From: Nocardioides alcanivorans
GTDB taxonomy: Bacteria; Actinomycetota; Actinomycetes; Propionibacteriales; Nocardioidaceae
NCBI RefSeq assembly: GCF_021555175.1
Contig: NZ_JAKGRW010000013.1
Span: 1-64,000, forward strand
Reading direction: 5' to 3'
Length of the DNA: 64,000 bases
The notes below the pieces were generated by a model that made no database searches, had not been told where the DNA came from, and saw only the letters and a list, made by a program, of their open reading frames with translations. Positions 26,896-35,867 of this stretch are shown piece after piece. A program made the position numbers and the translations under genes. Within the stretch, counting starts at the first letter, position 1. Every line of letters starts with the position of its first letter.

Positions 26896-27573
26896 TCAGC
26901 GCTGGTAGGCCGCCAGGTTCTCGCCGAGCTCGACGAAGAAGGCCTGGTTGCAGCCGAAGGCGGCCTTGACCTCGGTGACGATCTCATCGCGCTGTTCGGC
27001 GGTCACCGGCAGCGCGTCGAGGGCTGCGCGGTAGCCGTCCTTGTAGACCTTCGGCTTCTCGATCTGCTCGAAGCGATAGAAGGAGAGGCCTTCGCCATCG
27101 GCGTCGAGCTCGTAGGTGCGGGCCAGGATGCGGCCGATGGCCAGGCCGCCGGAGAGGTCGCCCAGGTAGCGGGTGTAGTGGTGCGCGGCGTAACGGGCCG
27201 GGTTGTCGACCGTGGCCTCGATCCGAGCCGCGTAGGCCTCGGCGGCGGGGGAGGAGTGGCTGCCTGCCGCGACGCCGGCACGAGCTGCCCAGTAGTCGAT
27301 GTCGGCGTCGAGGGCGCTGCTGCGCTCGAGCTGGGTGTCGTGGATGCCGTCGACCGGGCTGGTGGTCGCGAGCTCGCGGCCAACCTTCTCGAGGGCGCGG
27401 TAGACGGTGCGCAGGCCCTCGAGGTAGTGCAGGTAGCCGAGGGCGTTGATCTTGCCGGCCATCAAGTCGGTGGTGAAGCCGGCGTGCTCGGCCTGCTCAT
27501 GTTCCGACATCGAGCCCTCGCGCATGGCAACGGAGAGCGGAGTGGTGGTCGGTGCGGTGTCGAGCGCGGTCAT
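26896..27573 (-). CDS. hmuO: Heme oxygenase
   Basis: Degrades heme to biliverdin, CO and Fe2+, releasing iron from imported heme in the cytoplasm. 225 residues from ATG 27573 (AGAGGAG upstream). The proximal heme ligand is expected in SEHEQAEH (His25), as in corynebacterial HmuO, and the distal-helix glycines are in YLGDLSGGLAIGR. The gene diverges from the hmuTUV heme-import operon across a region holding a DtxR/IdeR box, so both sides are probably iron-repressed. Confidence 0.95.
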   Translation of the reverse strand: MTALDTAPTTTPLSVAMREGSMSEHEQAEHAGFTTDLMAGKINALGYLHYLEGLRTVYRALEKVGRELATTSPVDGIHDTQLERSSALDADIDYWAARAGVAAGSHSSPAAEAYAARIEATVDNPARYAAHHYTRYLGDLSGGLAIGRILARTYELDADGEGLSFYRFEQIEKPKVYKDGYRAALDALPVTAEQRDEIVTEVKAAFGCNQAFFVELGENLAAYQR

Positions 27574-27646
27574 GGTGGCTCCTCTGGTGTCTGGGTGCCG
27601 CGTCGGCGACGGGCGATTGGGTGTCGCCGGGACGTGGCTCTGACAC

Positions 27647-27676
27647 ATTGTCCAAAACATGTGGACAGGTTGTCAA
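27647..27676 (-). promoter_or_regulatory. Candidate hmuO promoter
   Basis: Minus strand: TTGACA (27676-27671), 18-nt spacer, GACAAT (27652-27647). The -35 is a consensus match and the -10 partial. The same tract holds the inverted repeat TGTCCA/TGGACA (27650-27655 and 27663-27668), and TTGTCAAC occurs twice, which could serve an additional regulator. Confidence 0.45.
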
Positions 27677-27692
27677 CTGTGATGCCGACAAC

Positions 27693-27722
27693 TTGTCAAC
27701 GCCACGTGGATGAAGTTAGGCT
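27693..27722 (+). promoter_or_regulatory. Candidate hmuT operon promoter
   Basis: Plus strand: TTGTCA (27693-27698), 18-nt spacer, TAGGCT (27717-27722). The -10 lies inside the DtxR/IdeR box, which would place iron-loaded repressor directly over the promoter. The leader to GTG 27832 is about 100 nt. Confidence 0.5.
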
Positions 27723-27729
27723 AACCTGA
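27711..27729. promoter_or_regulatory. DtxR/IdeR iron box between hmuO and hmuT
   Basis: The 19-mer at 27711-27729, with core TTAGGCTAACCT, matches 16 of 19 positions of the IdeR/DtxR consensus by my count. It sits in the divergent hmuO-hmuT promoter region, overlapping the hmuT -10. Iron-dependent repression of heme uptake and degradation is the established role of such boxes in actinobacteria. Confidence 0.8.
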
Positions 27730-27831
27730 GTTGGGGGAAAATTGCGAGAGGCTTCACGCGGCGGACCGTCGCGCTTGATGCCTCGGAATCAAGCGGCCCA
27801 CCCGATGGGTCGAGGTGAGGGGAGTGATCCG

Positions 27832-28926
27832 GTGCGCCGCGTCGTCGCCGTAGTTCTGGCCGTAGTCCTGACGCTGCTCGCTGCGTGCGGGATCGAGGTC
27901 GACAAGTCCGAGGACGCCCACGGCGCCACGGGCACAGCCGCCCCCGACCTCGACAGCGTGACGCCGCTCGACGACGTACGTGACTGGAAGGGGCCGGCCA
28001 CCGCGGTGGCTGCGGACCCGGCCGTCCACCCCGTCGCCGACAACCCCGAGCAGAAGCTCCCGGTCACCGTCACCGACAACCAAGGCACCAAGGTCACCGT
28101 CAAGGACACGTCACGGGTCCTGGCGCTCGACGTCTACGGCTCGCTGTCGCGGATCACCTACGAGCTCGGCCTGGGCGACACGCTCATCGGGCGGGACGTG
28201 TCGACGCAGTTCGAGGAGGCGCAGGATCTCCCGCTGGTCACCCACGGCGGTCACGACCTCAGTGCCGAGTCGATCCTCGATCTCGACCCCACGTTGATCA
28301 TCACCGACACCTCCCTCGGTCCGTGGGACGTCATCTTGCAGATGCGCGAGGCGGGCATCCCGGTGGTCGTCGTCGACTCCACGCGCTCGATCGACAACGT
28401 CTCCTCGCTGATCGACGAGGTCGCCACCGCCCTGGGGGTGCCGGCCGAGGGCAAGGTCCTTGCCGAGCGCAGCCAGGCCCAGATCGACGACGTGCTCGCC
28501 AAGATCGCGAAGGTCGCTCCTCAGCAGGAGTCGGGCCAGTTGCGGACGATCTTCCTCTACGTCCGTGGGCAGGCCAACACCTACCAGCTCTTCGGTGAGG
28601 GGTCGGGTGCCGACACGTTGATCGAGGCGCTCGGGCTCTACGACGTGGCGAAGGAGATCAACTGGAAGGGCTCCCGCTCGGTCACTGCGGAGGCATTGAT
28701 CGAGGCGCAACCCGACCTGGTGCTCCTCATGTCGAAGGGGCTCGAGTCGGTCGGCGGTGTCGACGGGCTGCTGGAGAAGGTCCCGGCGCTGGCCAGCACT
28801 CCGGCCGGCGAGAACCAGCGCGTCGTCGACATGTCCGACTCCCAGATCCTCGGCTACGGGCCCATGACCGCCCAGGTGCTCAATGCTCTCGCCGTCGCCA
28901 TCTACGCTCCGGGGTCGCTGACGTGA
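27832..28926 (+). CDS. hmuT: Heme-binding lipoprotein of the heme ABC importer
   Basis: Cluster-A-type periplasmic-binding-protein fold (as in BtuF/ShuT), 364 residues from GTG 27832. Lipobox L16-A-A-C19. After an acidic linker the binding domain begins at VLALDVYGSLSRITYELGL. GGHDLSAESILDLDPTLIIT and VVVVDSTRSIDNVSSLI are characteristic, and the His of GGHDL and a Tyr in the N-lobe are plausible heme ligands. It hands heme to the permease and ATPase encoded next. Divergent hmuO, the iron box and downstream HtaA proteins establish heme as ligand. Confidence 0.92.
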   Translation: MRRVVAVVLAVVLTLLAACGIEVDKSEDAHGATGTAAPDLDSVTPLDDVRDWKGPATAVAADPAVHPVADNPEQKLPVTVTDNQGTKVTVKDTSRVLALDVYGSLSRITYELGLGDTLIGRDVSTQFEEAQDLPLVTHGGHDLSAESILDLDPTLIITDTSLGPWDVILQMREAGIPVVVVDSTRSIDNVSSLIDEVATALGVPAEGKVLAERSQAQIDDVLAKIAKVAPQQESGQLRTIFLYVRGQANTYQLFGEGSGADTLIEALGLYDVAKEINWKGSRSVTAEALIEAQPDLVLLMSKGLESVGGVDGLLEKVPALASTPAGENQRVVDMSDSQILGYGPMTAQVLNALAVAIYAPGSLT

Positions 28927-28960
28927 GCATCCGTACGACGACGCTCGACTCGGGGTGCCG

Positions 28961-30045
28961 ATGACCACCGTCACCGCGGGGCTCGGCAGCCTCCGCGACC
29001 GGATCGCCGGTCGCGTCGCGACGAAGGTCGGACTCTTCGCCGTCCTCGGTGCGCTGCTGGTGGTCGTGGTGCTGTTCGGCGCCGGGCAAGGTGCGGTCAA
29101 CGTGCCGCCGCAAGAGGTGCTCGGGTCGGTGATGCACAAGCTGGGCCTCGACATCGGTCCGATGCCGACCCATCCGCGTGGTGACGACGCGCTCTGGAAC
29201 GTGCGGTTCCCGCGGGTGGCCATCGCCGTGCTGGTCGGTGCGTCCTCGCCACCGCAGGTGCGGTGATGCAGGGCGTCTTCGGCAACCCGCTGGCCGAGCC
29301 CGGCGTGGTCGGGGTCTCCTCCGGCGCTGCCGTGGCCGCCGCCGCCGTGATCGTCTTCGAACTCGACTTCGCAGGCAGCTGGACCATCGCGATCGCCGCC
29401 TTCCTCGGCGGTCTCATCACCACCTTCCTCGTCTACTTCCTCTCCCGGGAGGGCGGGCGTACCGAGGTCGTCACCCTGGTGCTGACCGGCATCGCGCTGA
29501 ACGCGATGACCAGCGCCGGCCTGGCGTTCCTGCTCTTCCTGGCCAACACCTCGGCCCGCGAGGAGATCGTCTTCTGGCAGCTCGGCAGCCTCAACGGCGC
29601 CCGCTGGGAGAAGGTCGGCATCGTCGCAGTCCTCGCGGTCGTCGGTGTCGCCGCGGCCATCGTGATGTCGCGTCAGCTCGACCTCCTCGCCCTCGGCGAC
29701 CGGGCGGCGCGCCACGTCGGCGTCGACGTCGAACGGCTCCGCATGAAGGCGATCATCGTGGTTGCCGTCCTCACCGGTGGCGCCGTGGCCTTCTGCGGCA
29801 TCATCGCCTTCATCGGCCTGGTCGTGCCCCACTTGGTGCGGTTGATCATCGGTCCCGGCCACCGCCTGCTGATCCCGGCCAGCGCGTTGGGTGGCGCCGT
29901 GCTGCTGACGGCGGCCGACCTCTGGGCGCGCACCGCGATCGTCAACGCCGACCTCCCGATCGGCATGCTCACCTCACTCGTCGGCGGCCCCTTCTTCTTC
30001 TGGTTGATCCGCAGGGCTAGGCGGACGGCAGGTGGTTGGGCATGA
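28961..30045 (+). CDS. hmuU: Heme ABC transporter permease, FecCD family (frameshifted as read)
   Basis: About 361 residues and about ten transmembrane helices once the two frames are joined. The first part (28961 on) ends NVRFPRVAIAVLVGAS; one C missing at 29244-29245 restores LATAGAVMQGVFGNPLAEPG, the classic FecCD motif. The second part has GALLLT-like AVLLTAADLWAR and GIIAFIGLVVPHLVRLIIGP. ATG 28961 is preferred over a GTG two codons upstream. The stop overlaps hmuV by ATGA. It forms the membrane channel for heme delivered by HmuT. Confidence 0.9.
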
Positions 30046-30854
30046 AGCACCGCATCGAGCCGGTCATCGGTGAGGTCATGCTCGCCGGGCACGACGTCAC
30101 GCTCACCCTGGGGGACGCGCAGATCCTCAGGGGCGTCGACGTCGAGGTGCGCGCAGGCGAAGTGCTGGCCCTGGTCGGGCCCAACGGTGCCGGCAAGTCG
30201 ACGCTGCTCGGCGTCCTGGCGGGCGACCACACGCCGACCAACGGCGACGTCAGACTGCGTGGCGAGTCGCTGCGGAGCTTCAGCTCCCAGCATGCGGCAC
30301 GTGAGCGCGGGGTGCTCATGCAGAAGCAGACGCTCTCCTTCGGCTTCGTCGTGCGCGACGTGGTGATGATGGGGCGGGCGCCGTGGCACCGCAGTCCCCA
30401 GTCCGATCTCGACGAGGCGATCGTCGACGAGGCGATCAAGCGTGCTGACGTCGGCCACCTGACGAGCCGTCACTTCCCGACGCTGTCAGGTGGTGAGCAG
30501 GGGCGTACGGCGTTTGCCCGGTTGCTCGCCCAGGACACTCCCGTCCTGATGCTCGACGAGCCGACCGCGGCCCTCGACATCCATCACCAGGAGCAGGTGC
30601 TCTCGGTGGTGCGTGAGGCTGCCGACGCAGGCGCGGCGGTCGTCGTCGTGCTCCACGACCTGTCGTTGGCGGCGGCCTATGCCGACCAGGTCTGTGTGCT
30701 CGCAAGAGGAGAGGTGCGCGCGCTCGGCCGCCCCGACGACGTACTCACCTCGGACCTCCTCTCCGAGGTCTATTCCCATCCGGTGCAGGTCCTGCGCCAC
30801 GAAGGCCAGCTGGTGGTCGTGCCGGTGCGCCGGCCCAGCAAGGAAGGTGCTTGA
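30042..30854 (+). CDS. hmuV: Heme ABC transporter ATP-binding protein
   Basis: 270-residue ATPase of the FecE/HmuV class: Walker A GPNGAGKS (46-53), Q-loop in VLMQKQTLSFGF, signature LSGGEQGRTAFARLLAQ, Walker B LMLDEPTAALD and H-loop VVVVLHDLSLAAAYAD. ATG 30042 overlaps the permease stop, and its own stop overlaps the next start (TGATG). It energises heme import with HmuT and HmuU. Confidence 0.95.
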   Translation: MKHRIEPVIGEVMLAGHDVTLTLGDAQILRGVDVEVRAGEVLALVGPNGAGKSTLLGVLAGDHTPTNGDVRLRGESLRSFSSQHAARERGVLMQKQTLSFGFVVRDVVMMGRAPWHRSPQSDLDEAIVDEAIKRADVGHLTSRHFPTLSGGEQGRTAFARLLAQDTPVLMLDEPTAALDIHHQEQVLSVVREAADAGAAVVVVLHDLSLAAAYADQVCVLARGEVRALGRPDDVLTSDLLSEVYSHPVQVLRHEGQLVVVPVRRPSKEGA

Positions 30855-31930
30855 TGTTGTCGAGGCGTACGTCGCTGCTCACCCTGGTTGCGCTGGTCGC
30901 GGGCATCCTGCTGCCGGTCTTCGCGGTGGCTCCCGCCCACGCGGCAGCCTCGGTGAGCGTGCGCAACCCGGCAGGCAGCGCGCAGATCGATGGTCAGTAC
31001 TCGACGAAGCTGACCGTCTCCGGCAGCGGCTTCCAGTCGATTCGTGGCGGTCACGGCGGCATCTATGTCTGGTTCGGCACTGTCGGCAGTGGCTGGAAGC
31101 CCAGCCAGGGCGGCGTCTCCGGACAGGACTACCAATACATCCCCGACTCCGAGTCGGCTAACAACAAGGGTTTCCAGCGCTACATCGCCTTCCCGGGCTC
31201 CGACACTGCGTCGTCGGCCCACGGCACGATGAGCGACAGCGGGGCCTGGAGCGCCACCATCACGGTGCCCGGGCCGACCTTCCAGGCTGTCGGCCGCAAC
31301 GGTTCGGCCACGACGGTGGACTGCCGCAAGGTGCAGTGCGGGATCATCACCGTCGGTGCGCACGGGGTGAAGAACGCGCAGAACGAGACGTTCACGCCGG
31401 TGTCGGTCGGGACGGTCAGCACCGCGCAGGACGAAGCGCCGGCAGACGAGACCTCGGCCGACGAGCCGGCCTCCGCCGACGAGACCACGACACCCAAGAA
31501 GGTGAAGCTGGGCAAGCCCAAGCTGGAGGTCGACCGGACGTCGGCCGTGGCCGGGCGAGTGCTCTCCTTCACCGTCTCGGGGATGACCCCCGACTCGCAG
31601 CTCTCGGTGGTCTTCGATGACGGACGAGCTGCTGCCGGGCCGTTCCTGGTGGGCGACAACGGGCAGTTCGCCGGCGTCATCACGCTGCCTGTCGACCTGC
31701 CTGCAGGCACCTACGAGCTGCGCGTCTTCGGGGTGAAGAACCCACCGTCGATGAAGTTCGCCGTGCGGGCAGCCGACGAGGTGAGCACCGCCGCGACCGC
31801 ACCGGCGAGCAACGAGAGCGACGACAGCGAGAAGTGGGGCATGATCTTCGCCGGTCTCGCCGGTGCCGTGCTGCTGGTGGCGCTGGCCCGCCTGTTGCTG
31901 ATGGCGAGGGGGCGTCGTGCGCAGTCCTGA
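30854..31930 (+). CDS. Exported, C-terminally anchored Ig-like protein of the heme locus
   Basis: 358 residues: Sec signal peptide (1-32, cut near AHAAA); a beta-rich domain (about 35-195) with GGIYVWFGTVGSG, DSGAWSATITVPGP and CGIITVGAHGVKN; an acidic Thr/Glu/Ala-rich linker (about 198-218); an Ig-like domain; a C-terminal transmembrane helix (about 332-351) with a basic tail. The first domain resembles the C-terminal half of the secreted HtaA protein two genes downstream (GVYVGLSNERN, DGAWSTTVNV, YTWTAHGN), so both probably use the same module. No sortase motif. Translationally coupled to hmuV. Likely a surface component of heme capture or relay; no characterised equivalent recognised. Confidence 0.7.
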   Translation: MLSRRTSLLTLVALVAGILLPVFAVAPAHAAASVSVRNPAGSAQIDGQYSTKLTVSGSGFQSIRGGHGGIYVWFGTVGSGWKPSQGGVSGQDYQYIPDSESANNKGFQRYIAFPGSDTASSAHGTMSDSGAWSATITVPGPTFQAVGRNGSATTVDCRKVQCGIITVGAHGVKNAQNETFTPVSVGTVSTAQDEAPADETSADEPASADETTTPKKVKLGKPKLEVDRTSAVAGRVLSFTVSGMTPDSQLSVVFDDGRAAAGPFLVGDNGQFAGVITLPVDLPAGTYELRVFGVKNPPSMKFAVRAADEVSTAATAPASNESDDSEKWGMIFAGLAGAVLLVALARLLLMARGRRAQS

Positions 31931-33766
31931 GACGCGGTACGCCGCTCGTCCGGTCGCTGCCGTCCTGCTGGTCGTGCTCGCCGTGGTGCTGGCGTTCAGT
32001 GCGGTGATGAACGTGCCGGGGGCGTCGGCGGATCCGATCGGCGGCGACCCGCGATGCACGCAGACCATCAAGAGCGGTGCTTTGGAATGGGACCTCTCGA
32101 AGTATCTGGCGGCCTTCGCCACTGGCGACCGGCCCACGACGTGGCGCAACGGCAGCGGTGAGGTTGGCGACGACGGATCGGTCGACGCTTCCTTCGAAGG
32201 CACGTCGGTCCACTTCGATGAGGAGTCGGGTGCTTGGCTGAAGATCACCGATCCCGTGGTCACGCTCGACGGTTCCGGGGCCGGCGCCTTGCGCGCCGAG
32301 GTCGCCTATGGAATCGCGGGGCAGGACGAGGATGGGATAGTCGAGTTCGATCCTGAGCAGGAGCCTTTGAGGACGGCGACCGTCGAGGTCATCACCGTCA
32401 AGGGTCAGGTTGTCGTCAAGGACCGGACCATGACCGCCGATGAACTCACTGCCCAGTGGTCCGACGCATTCCTCGACCTCCTCAAGGGGAGCCGGACGGC
32501 ACCCCCGCGACACCGGCTTTTCCACACGTCGACCAGGTCGATGACACTGCGAACGGCCGGCCGAGCCCGGTCTCGGTCGCTGCGGTTCTCTCGACCCTGC
32601 CGGAAGAATGCGCGTCGACCGCACCACCGACCGACACGCCGTCGAAGGAACCGACCGATGAGCCAAAGCCCACGGCGGTCGAGGTCGATGACGCAGTCTT
32701 CCGCTGGGGGCTGAACCGCACATCGAACGCGATGTCGCACTCAGGCGCATACAACTTCTTCTCCGCCGGGACGATCAGACTGAGCGAAGCCAACATGCTG
32801 GTGCCCAAGAAGCTGTGGAGTGCCAAGCAGGGCAATGTGGTGATCCAGAAGTGGATGGGCAGCAAGGATGGCTGGCAGGAGGCCGTCTGGAACGGCTGGA
32901 AGAAGAATCACAAGGGCCAGACCAACACCACCACGGGGAATTTCAGCATTCACAACGTCGTCATTAACGGCGGCGAGGGTTGGGTCGACCGCAAGGAGCG
33001 GCGAGCCGAAATTAAGTGGACAGGCACCTTCACGGTCGTCTACTACGGCGGGAACTCCATCTTCACCGTGACTGATCCTCGGCTCTCGGTGACGGGAAAG
33101 AAAGGACAGATCACGGCGACTCTCGGTGGCTTCGGTTCCGCGCAAGGCACATCGCAGTGGGAAGAGCTGGACCCGACGGAAGTCACGATCGCTGATCTGT
33201 CCAAGGTGAAGTTGGGCAAGAAAGGGTTCACCGTTACGCCCGACTACCAGGGCGTCGCCGTAGACATAACCGACGAGTTCCCCAACCTCGACAAGCAGAC
33301 GACGGGCAAGGACAAGGGCTCCTTCCCTCCCAGCATGGTGCGCTTCTTGGCAAGGGTCGGGGTCGGGCCCTACTGGTACTCCTCGGCCCTCAGCTCCGGC
33401 AACAGCTACAAGAGGCCATTGCCGCTGACCATCAGTTTCGACAGCTCTGACGAGGTGGACCAGACGGCGCAGGACGACGATGACTCCAGTCCGGTCATCG
33501 AGAATCCACTCAACGATCCACCTGCTGAGCGGGCCACGACCGAATCGCAGGTCGCCGCGCCTGTGCCAGCAGCTCTGGCACCGGGCCTCCCGGCGCAGGT
33601 CCCCGAGAGCCAGCGACAGCTGCTGACTCCGGCAGATCTCGGCGCAATCAAGCCTGCTGCCACCACGACCACGCATTCCCAACCTGACCGCACCTGGTGG
33701 CTGGTCGGTTCGCTGCTACTCGTGGCAGCCCTCCTCCTTTTCATCCCGGCTCGATCTCGGACCTGA
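31917..33766 (+). CDS. Membrane-anchored protein with two HtaA heme-binding domains (frameshifted as read)
   Basis: About 616 residues. GTG 31917 lies within the end of the preceding gene. Signal peptide to about residue 38 (GASADP). First HtaA domain: GALEWDLSKYLAAFATGD to about residue 190. After a Pro/Thr-rich linker comes a second domain: FRWGLNRTSNAMSHSGAYNF to GFTVTPDYQGVAVDI. C-terminal helix WWLVGSLLLVAALLLFIPA with a basic tail. The frame breaks at G32486-32489; one added G gives LLKGEPDGTPATPAFPH. HtaA domains bind heme at the corynebacterial surface, so this is probably the cell-anchored receptor passing heme to HmuT. Confidence 0.85.
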
Positions 33767-33809
33767 GCCGTTCCGCCAACCGCAACACCCAACCCGAGAA
33801 AGGCACCAC

Positions 33810-35189
33810 ATGCTGTTCCTCACCCGAGGCCGGATGCGCCCTGCCGCAGCGGCACTGACCACGGCGGCTCTTGCCGCCACGACCTTGGCGTTCGCTGGGT
33901 CGCCGGCTCAAGCAGCCGAAGAGGGCTCTGTCAACGGCCTGAACTGGAACATTTCCGCGCAGTTCTTGGATCACTTCTCGCCGAAGCCCTATGCGCCCGC
34001 CAACGAGATCATTGCTTCTGATGGTGCTTCGTACGTCGACGGCCAGGTCGCTTACTCCTTCGAGGACGTCAGCGTCGAAGGCGGTGTGACCACGGTCGAG
34101 TACTCCGGCTCTGTAACGGGCCGCTTCATTGTTGGCGTCGAGCAGTACGCCATCACCGTTGCGGACCCCACGATCGTGTTCGATGAGGCTGGCGCCGGCG
34201 AGATCCGTGCAACTGCCTCCAACCGGGAGAAGGATGTTGAGCCGACGTCACCGGCCGAAGTGAAGGTTGCGGACTTCACGGGTGGGTCCCTGTCTGACGG
34301 CGTCTTCACCGTGACTCCGAACTTCGACGGAGTGCTGCCTGCGGATAGCGCCGAGGCCGAAGCCCTCGGCATCTCGGCCGGCCAGCCGGTCGACGGCAAG
34401 TCCTTTCACCCCGACTTCCTCGGTAACCTGACTGCGGGTGCACGCGCGCACTTCTACGCCAGCGGCGAGAACCAGCCGAAGAAGGCTGTGGCGGACATCG
34501 AGGCCGCAGTTTTCCTGCCGACGGTGAATGCAGTGGCCACCACCAGCGGAAACAATGTTCGAATCGCCGTTGAAGGCACGAACTTCGACTCCGCATCGCG
34601 GCCGGGGGCCCAAGGCGTCTACGTGGGGCTCAGCAACGAGCGCAACATTTTCAAGGTCGACTCCGACGACCAGGCCAGCGGTATGGCTTCCTTCCTTGGA
34701 TCTGCCCATGTCTCGCCGGCCGGGTTCACCGATGGTGCTTGGAGCACAACGGTGAACGTCAACAAGAAGCAGCTCGCCAAGGGCATCGACTACGTCATCT
34801 ACACCTGGACCGCTCACGGCAACCCGGCGAAGGGTGACTCGCAGTACACCGCGACTCCTGTGAAGGTCGGCGGCTTGGCGAAGGCTCCGACGAAGATCAA
34901 CAAGAAGTGGAAGAAGAAGCCCACTTCGAAGAAGAAGAGCGCACTCGTTGTCGTGGTCAAGTCCAACAAGGCGATCAATCAGTCTGCGACCGCCACGGGC
35001 AAGGTGAACGTCAAGCTCAAGAAGGGCAAGCAGACCAAGAAGGTCAAGGCCACGCTCAATAAGAAGGGCCAGGTCAAGGTGAAGCTGCCCAAGCTGGCCA
35101 AGGGACAGTGGAAGGTCGTCGTGAACTACGGCGCCGACAAGACGTTCAAGAAGGCGAAGGCCAACTTCAAGGTCAAGGTCAAGAAGTGA
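33810..35189 (+). CDS. Secreted HtaA-domain hemophore-like protein with Lys-rich C-terminus
   Basis: 459 residues with a signal peptide ending near SPAQAAEE. An HtaA domain spans about 37-235 (VNGLNWNISAQFLDHFSPKP, SGSVTGRFIVGVEQYAITVA). A beta-rich module follows (about 238-350, GVYVGLSNERN, YVIYTWTAHGNP), then a very basic Ig-like C-terminus of about 100 residues (KKWKKKPTSKKKS, NVKLKKGKQTKKVK). There is no transmembrane anchor, so it is probably secreted and held by charge on the anionic wall. ATG 33810 follows GAAAGG. Last gene before the operon terminator. Heme scavenging is inferred from domain and locus. Confidence 0.85.
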   Translation: MLFLTRGRMRPAAAALTTAALAATTLAFAGSPAQAAEEGSVNGLNWNISAQFLDHFSPKPYAPANEIIASDGASYVDGQVAYSFEDVSVEGGVTTVEYSGSVTGRFIVGVEQYAITVADPTIVFDEAGAGEIRATASNREKDVEPTSPAEVKVADFTGGSLSDGVFTVTPNFDGVLPADSAEAEALGISAGQPVDGKSFHPDFLGNLTAGARAHFYASGENQPKKAVADIEAAVFLPTVNAVATTSGNNVRIAVEGTNFDSASRPGAQGVYVGLSNERNIFKVDSDDQASGMASFLGSAHVSPAGFTDGAWSTTVNVNKKQLAKGIDYVIYTWTAHGNPAKGDSQYTATPVKVGGLAKAPTKINKKWKKKPTSKKKSALVVVVKSNKAINQSATATGKVNVKLKKGKQTKKVKATLNKKGQVKVKLPKLAKGQWKVVVNYGADKTFKKAKANFKVKVKK

Positions 35190-35214
35190 CTTCTCGTCAC
35201 TGACCGACAATCAG

Positions 35215-35254
35215 CGAGCCCCCGTCACCACAGCGATGTGGTGACGGGGGCTCG
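35215..35254. terminator. Terminator of the heme operon
   Basis: Perfect 18-bp stem (35215-35232 with 35237-35254) closed by a GCGA tetraloop, 25 nt after the last heme gene and 47 nt before the end of the convergent tetR gene. It could terminate both. Confidence 0.85.
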
Positions 35255-35301
35255 TTGCTGTCGTGGCGGCGTACCCGTGCCGGACGGGTCGCGGCGGGCG
35301 G

Positions 35302-35865
35302 TCAGCGCACGCCGAGGGCGCGGAGGACGAACGCCTCGATGACCTTGGGGTCGAGGTGGCGGGGGCTCAGGCACGCGTGGATGAGCGACATGGTGGCGGA
35401 GAGGTCGTCGACGACGAAGTCGCCGGACTGCATGCCCGCCTCGAGGAGCTCGCGCAGCACCCGTTCGACGTCGAGCACGTGCTCGCGGATGGCCATCCGC
35501 GAGTCCTCGGAGAGCATCCCGTAGAACTGCATCCCCAGACCCATGTGGAACTGCTCTCCGGCGACCAAGTGGTAGTCGACATAGATCCGCAGGCGGTCGA
35601 TGGGGGAGTCGGAGGTGGCGAGCACCTCGCGCAGGCGGTCCAGGTATTGATCGGTCTCGTGCGAGGCGAAGGCGACGACCACGGCTTCCTTGTCGGGGAA
35701 GTGGTGATAGATCGCAGTGCGGCCCATGCCGGCCTTGGCGGCCAGCTGGGCCATCGTGATCGCGTCGAAGCTCTTCTCCTCGAGAAGGGCAGTGAGGGCC
35801 TCGAAGACGGACTGACGGATCAGTTCCCGATGCTCGTCGAGCGAGTTGCCGGTGATCTTGGGCAA
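35302..35865 (-). CDS. TetR family transcriptional regulator
   Basis: 187 residues. N-terminal helix-turn-helix: FDAITMAQLAAKAGMGRTAIYHHFPDKEAV. The C-terminal ligand domain is unremarkable. It starts at TTG 35865, two nucleotides after the purine nucleoside phosphorylase stop, so it is probably co-transcribed with it. Candidate targets are its own operon or the convergent heme operon; neither is proven. Confidence 0.88.
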   Translation of the reverse strand: MPKITGNSLDEHRELIRQSVFEALTALLEEKSFDAITMAQLAAKAGMGRTAIYHHFPDKEAVVVAFASHETDQYLDRLREVLATSDSPIDRLRIYVDYHLVAGEQFHMGLGMQFYGMLSEDSRMAIREHVLDVERVLRELLEAGMQSGDFVVDDLSATMSLIHACLSPRHLDPKVIEAFVLRALGVR

Positions 35866-35867
35866 GG

